A stretch of DNA of 51,632 nt from Symbiodinium natans (taxonomy: Eukaryota; Sar; Dinophyceae; Suessiales; Symbiodiniaceae): the NCBI GenBank assembly GCA_905221605.1, contig CAJNDS010002153.1, positions 581,998 to 633,629 of the forward strand, given 5' to 3'. Shown here piece by piece: positions 47,965 through 51,632 of the stretch; positions within the stretch are counted from its first letter, which is position 1; each line of letters opens with the position of its first letter. A model generated the notes under the pieces. The model did no database searches. It was not told where the DNA came from and saw nothing but the letters and a program-made list of their open reading frames with translations. Made by a program: the position numbers and the translations under genes.

Positions 47965-48232
47965 GCAGAGTGCAAGTTCCATGACGACAGCCTCGTCTTC
48001 AAAGGCACCAGGGCAGACGGTGTTTTGGGTTTAGGGTTTAGGGCTAGGGTTTAGGGGTTAGGGGTTGGGCTTTAGGGTTTAGGGATTAGGGTTTAGGGTT
48101 TCGGGTTTCGGGTTTTGGGTTTCGGGTTTAGGGTTTACGCTTTAGAGTTAGGGTTTGGGGTTTGGTGGTGTTCTCAGGGTCTCCAATCGTTACCTTGGGA
48201 ACCGGTTCAGGGCTCAACGCTCGTACAGCTAG
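47965..48232 (+). CDS. Two in-phase exons split by a TTTAGGG-rich intron
   Basis: Exon 47965-48019 (after TCGGTCCAG) reads AECKFHDDSLVFKGTRAD and ends phase 1 at GTGTTTTGGG. Exon 48178-48232 (after GTGTTCTCAG) reads SPIVTLGTGSGLNARTA and ends before GTGTAGGG. The 158-bp intron is degenerate telomeric repeat. Both splice sites are canonical, and the join preserves frame. No family recognised. Confidence 0.5.
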
Positions 48233-48334
48233 GTGTAGGGTTTTTTATATGGCTTGAGGGTTTGAGGGATTTAGGAAGAGCTTGAACTCTAAAGCCCAAA
48301 ACCCTAAGTCCTAAACCGAAAACCCTACACCCTA

Positions 48335-48542
48335 AGTCCTAACCCGTAAACCCGTAAACCCGTAAACCCGTAAACCCGTAAACCCGTAAACCCGTAAACC
48401 CGTAATCCCGTAAACCCGTAAACCCGTAAACCCGTAAACCCGTAAACCCGTAAACCCGTAAACCCGTAAACCCGTAAACCCGTAAACCCTAAACCCTAAA
48501 CCCTAACCCGAAACCCGAAACCCTAACCCCTAAACCCTAAAC
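48335..48542 (+). repeat. Homogeneous CCCGTAA variant telomeric array
   Basis: About 20 consecutive CCCGTAA units, then CCCTAAA. The variant is nearly absent elsewhere in the window. Confidence 0.96.
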
Positions 48543-49002
48543 GACAGCGGAGTCCCATCCACGAGCCATCCGAGGTCTGACAGAAGTTGCGAACGAACGC
48601 ATCATAGAACCCAATAAGCCTGAACCCTCTAAGCCCTAAACCCTAAACCTAAACCCTAAACCCTAAACTCTAAACCCCAAACCCTAAACCCTAAACCCTA
48701 AACCCTAAACATATAAGCCTGATGAGCTCACGGTTGAGGGTTTAGTTTTAGGCTCTAGGGGCTTAGGGTTTAGGGAACCCAAGCCCGATAAGCCCTGAAT
48801 TTCAAAACCTTCCAAGTCCTAAAGCATGCAAACCTTGAAAGCCCTAAACCTTCTGGCCGTGTCAACAGCAAGTTGAGCATTTCCCACAATAGGGGGCGCC
48901 CCTAATTCTTGCTAGAGCAACCCTCAAACAAAGAACCCCCACTTAAGTTGTGTTGGGAAGGTGGTGGCAGCTGGATTGCCAACTTTGCCCCGACGCTTGC
49001 AG

Positions 49003-49040
49003 CTGATCCTCGCGCGCATTAGGGAGGCATGGGGCTTCAG
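49003..49040 (+). CDS. Short exon LILARIREAWGF
   Basis: Between GACGCTTGCAG and GTTTCAGGG; reads LILARIREAWGF. Good splice sites. No family recognised. Confidence 0.4.
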
Positions 49041-49196
49041 GTTTCAGGGTGTAGGGTTGAGGGGGCACTTACGCGATTTGAAACTTGGGTTTTCGGGTTT
49101 CAGTTCCAGGGGATGGGTGTTTGGGGTTTGGCGGGCCTGAAGGTCGTGGGGCTTGACGTTTAAGGGACTTCTGTTCGCACGTTCTGCCGCCTAGTC

Positions 49197-49442
49197 GTGC
49201 AGCATGGCTGCTGCCGGCTTGTCAAGTGTCGAGTGTACAGCCTGCCTGCTCCTCTGGAAAGAGTCAGTGACATGTGTAGGCCACAATGTGTTGCTGCGCT
49301 TGATCCAGGCCTCTATAGTGTCCGGCTGAGTCAACGCGAACTTCCCACCGCCTGCAGACAATCGAAGTATCTTGCAACTCGAACGGCGTGCTCGGGAATG
49401 CAAAAAAAGGCCGCTTGATGCGCCGAACTGGAGCCTCAAGTG
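49197..49442 (+). CDS. Unique exon-like block with an internal splice candidate
   Basis: 49197-49330 is open in two frames (MQHGCCRLVKCRVYS and MAAAGLSSVECTACLLLW). 49358-49442, after ACCGCCTGCAG, reads TIEVSCNSNGVLGNAKKGRL, then MRRTGASS, with donor GTGAGG. The second part is the better supported exon. No family recognised. Confidence 0.4.
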
Positions 49443-49519
49443 GTGAGGGAAACGGAGGTGACCATGCCCTGTATGTGTGATTGAGACCTCGATCGGGGGT
49501 GTCCAGGGTTTGCTGGGAC

Positions 49520-49625
49520 CCAGGGACTCCAATACCCTTTAATTAAGAAATATTTCTTAAATTATCATAGGGTTGCTTGTATGGTTTAAGGAATATTCCT
49601 TAATTCAGGAGCATTGGAGTCTTTG
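49520..49625 (+). mobile_element. Short inverted-repeat element with GACTCCAAT ends
   Basis: GACTCCAATACCC at the left and ATTGGAGTC at the right are inverted. Inside, TTAATTAAGAAATATTTCTT and GAATATTCCTTAATT form a second inverted pair. GACTCCAATACCCC also occurs at 17889. It lies between exon-like segments, so it may be part of an intron. Confidence 0.55.
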
Positions 49626-49639
49626 GGGACAACCTCCAG

Positions 49640-49906
49640 TCTGAAGGGCTTCTGGTCGAGCTTCAGAGAACAGCCCGAAAGATGAGACAGAAGTATCTGG
49701 TTTAGTATGGGGGTCGGAATAATTACGAATTGTTTTTTTTTTTTTTTTTTTTTTCTATGGTCCCGTTATAAATATTCTAGAACATCCCTTATTAAGGCCC
49801 CTATAAATATACGGATGGCCAGCAACATTCATTGGCCGTTTCAACACCACCTGCAGACTTGTCTCATGCCGGTGAAGAAACCCGAAGAGAAGAAGCAGCA
49901 GATAGG
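49640..49906 (+). CDS. Two in-phase exons split by a family II element
   Basis: Exon 49640-49699 (after CAACCTCCAG) reads SEGLLVELQRTARKMRQKYL. Exon 49857-49906 (after CACCTGCAG) reads TCLMPVKKPEEKKQQI, donor GTAGGA. Both are phase 0 at the join. The intron begins GTTTAGTATGGGGGTCGG and carries a poly-T run (49731-49754) and the AT-rich family II sequence. The product is charged and Lys-rich here. No family recognised. Confidence 0.5.
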
Positions 49907-50614
49907 GTAGGAGGTGTTTAGGGCCTTCAAGGCCTGAGGCACTTCTCCTAAACCCTGAAACAAGGGTTTAGGGTTTAGGGTTTAGGGTTTAGGGTTACCC
50001 TTATGTGTAGGTTCGTCAATCCCCTAGGTACAACAACAGTCGGTTTTGGGAGCCCTAAACCCTAAACCCCAAATCCGAGTTCTCTGGGTAGCCACTAAAG
50101 GATGACCTCCAAGACGTACAGTTGTAAGGAATGTTCCTAAACCCCAAACCCAAACCCTAAACCCTAAGCCCTAAACCCGAAGCCCTACGCCCTAAACCCT
50201 AAACCTTCAACCCTAAACCCTAACCCTTTGGCTTCAAGCTTTGCAGCTGCTGGGGAGCCGTAAGCCGTCAACTTTAGACCTTTACCTTGAACCTGAATCC
50301 AAAAACCTCACACCCTGAATCCCTCTAAACCTCAAACCTCAAACCCTAAACCCTAAACCCTAAACCCTAGACCCTGGACCCTAAACCCTAAACCCTATAA
50401 GTCCTCACGGAGCCTCTCAGGCTCTTTACGATCGCTTCGGCGGGCGGGGCGGCGTTGTGTATGACGCCCGGGAGCATGACGAGGGAGGGTTTTGTTTATG
50501 TATACTTGCTCTTCTTCAGTTAGTATAGAAATATGGGTTTAGGGTTTAGGGTTTAGGGTTTAAGGTGTAGGGTAGGGCTTAGGGTTTAGGGACCAAGGCA
50601 CCTGGGCTAGTCAG

Positions 50615-50736
50615 CCGCAATGGAGGGACTTGGGCGAGGTGTGACAGGGGCCGTCCGTCAGGGGGCCAACTTTGTTGATGAGGCTCTGCACCAGGGATTC
50701 CGCCGAGTCATGGATGCCCTTGCTGTGACCTTTGGG
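50615..50736 (+). CDS. Exon MEGLGRGVTGAVRQGANFVD
   Basis: After GGCTAGTCAG; an ATG at 50620 begins MEGLGRGVTGAVRQGANFVD, then EALHQGFRRVMDALAVTFG; donor GTTCGT. Strongly coding in composition. It may be an internal exon or a start exon. No family recognised. Confidence 0.45.
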
Positions 50737-50962
50737 GTTCGTCTATAAACTCAAACACAAAATCAAAAAGGTACCCTCGTGTTTTCTGGGTTACTGGGAA
50801 TCCCCAAGCCCGGAAATCCCGAAACACCAAATCCTGAGACTCCAAGCCCAAACTCTATAAAACCCCTAAGCCACGGAATCCTAAATCCTCAGCATGCTAA
50901 ACCCCAAAATTCTCCACCCATCTCCATCAAACCTAAGCCCGAAACCCTAAACCCTCCCGCAG

Positions 50963-51118
50963 TTGACGTTCGCGATCCGGAAGCACGGCTTGAAACACGT
51001 CTGCCTGCCAGTTGGCAGGTGGAGCAGTTCACCGGCGGGTCGAGGTTCCCCATGGTGAACAGACTCTCGGCGCTACCGTCGGTGGCCCTTCGGGGAGCTT
51101 ACGAAGTTGCCGTACCCG
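50963..51118 (+). CDS. Exon VDVRDPEARLETRLPASWQV with strong splice sites
   Basis: Between CCTCCCGCAG and GTGAGC. The frame reads DVRDPEARLETRLPASWQVE, then QFTGGSRFPMVNRLSALPSV, then ALRGAYEVAVP. No stop for 52 codons and canonical splice sites. No family recognised. Confidence 0.52.
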
Positions 51119-51219
51119 GTGAGCATGAAGGCGCAGGGTATAGGGTTAAGGGTTAAGGGTCTAGGGTTTAGGGTTTAGGGTACATCCCCGTCGTGTTGTG
51201 AAACACAGTCGTCGTCCAG

Positions 51220-51359
51220 CCGGACCTCGATCGCAATTTTGGACGAGGTGCTGCTTGCGAGCTTCGCGCGGGCTACGAGCCCGGGTTCCACAGGGACTAC
51301 TACGACACAGCGAAATCTCAGAATCTGTCGCGCGCTTTGAGCTAGCCTGTCCCGCTAAA
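51220..51359 (+). CDS. Exon following 51118, two open frames
   Basis: After GTCGTCCAG. In phase with the previous exon it reads PRSQFWTRCCLRASRGLRAR and on to SVARFELACPAK. Another frame reads RTSIAILDEVLLASFARATS and ends TGA. The intron 51119-51219 contains telomeric words. No family recognised. Confidence 0.4.
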
Positions 51360-51444
51360 GACCCTAAACCCTAAACCCTAAACCCTAAACCCTAAACCCT
51401 AGACCCTAAACCCCCCTAAATGCCCCGAAGCCCCTGCATCCCAG

Positions 51445-51504
51445 GATCCCTCTGCTGGCTGGGGCGGGCGTCTGCTGGGGGCGAGCCTCGGCTTCAAGAT
51501 AGGG
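51445..51504 (+). CDS. Exon DPSAGWGGRLLGASLGFKIG
   Basis: After GCATCCCAG, reads DPSAGWGGRLLGASLGFKI and is followed by GTTTAGGG, so the telomeric array supplies the donor. Continues beyond the window. Confidence 0.42.
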
Positions 51505-51632
51505 GTTTAGGGTTTAGGGTTTAGGGTTTAGGGTTTGGGGTTTAGGGTTTAGGGTTTAGGGTTTAGGGTTTAGGGTTTAGGGTTTGGGGTTTAGGGTTTA
51601 GGGTTTGGGGTTTAGGGTTTAGGGTTTAGGGT
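51505..51632 (+). repeat. (TTTAGGG)n array at the window end
   Basis: About 18 units with TTTGGGG variants. The window ends inside it, so whether it is a true telomere or another interstitial array cannot be told. Confidence 0.95.

Noticed and set aside
51505-51632. True chromosome end at the right edge
   Set aside because: The array is short and like dozens of interstitial arrays; the window simply ends within it.

Overview
The window looks like nuclear DNA of a dinoflagellate, most likely a symbiodiniacean-type genome. Three things suggest this. The telomere-type repeat is TTTAGGG and is scattered everywhere. Introns appear to use GT, GC or GA donors with AG acceptors. Coding sequence is GC-rich and carries dinoflagellate-style retroelements. 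No rRNA, tRNA, CRISPR or bacterial operon is visible. All intron and exon calls are my own reading of the sequence, with no transcript or homology search behind them.

Layout. (1) About 1-6480 is a minus-strand Ty1/copia-type LTR retrotransposon with one intact 1983-codon gag-protease-integrase-RT-RNase H frame, a plausible initiator-tRNA primer-binding site and a purine-rich tract. It carries a striking excess of the pentamer AAAGT (plus strand). (2) 6480-8500 is low-complexity DNA: CAAA and CG runs, poly-G, CT repeats and an inverted repeat. (3) From about 7.9 kb to the right end, roughly 70 telomeric arrays, (TTTAGGG)n or (CCCTAAA)n, are interleaved with short unique pieces. Most unique pieces read as short plus-strand exons with AG acceptors and GT/GC/GA donors, and many consecutive ones join in phase. 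The telomeric arrays therefore mostly lie in introns. Two introns are almost nothing but telomeric repeat (16324-16392 and 39046-39121).

(4) Gene models inside this mosaic: a signal-peptide exon at 8513; a multi-exon gene at about 15.6-18.8 kb; a secreted protein with a signal peptide, a possible R-type-lectin-like stretch and a Cys-rich EGF-like segment at 19.3-22.1 kb; a TIR-like plus multi-membrane-helix gene at 23.5-39.2 kb; and further exons at 44.2-51.5 kb. (5) At 24.2-33.6 kb the TIR-like/membrane gene is interrupted by two back-to-back retroelements. The first is an about 8.4 kb non-LTR element (ORF1 with an OTU protease and zinc fingers; ORF2 with endonuclease, reverse transcriptase and RNase H). 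The second is an about 1 kb relative with the same 3' tail. All three junctions carry the same 12-bp GCAGCAACTACA. (6) 39.2-45.1 kb is a large degenerate inverted repeat built from several tandem families, flanked by a direct duplication of the terminal exon and 3' region of the TIR-like/membrane gene.

Main result. Two telomeric arrays sit between 20-bp and 24-bp direct duplications of coding sequence, and removing them as GA-AG or GC-AG introns restores the frame. Short terminal-inverted-repeat elements with 4-bp target duplications behave the same way, that is, like introners. The window looks like a record of intron gain by two routes: transposon insertion, and capture or synthesis of telomeric repeat at staggered breaks.
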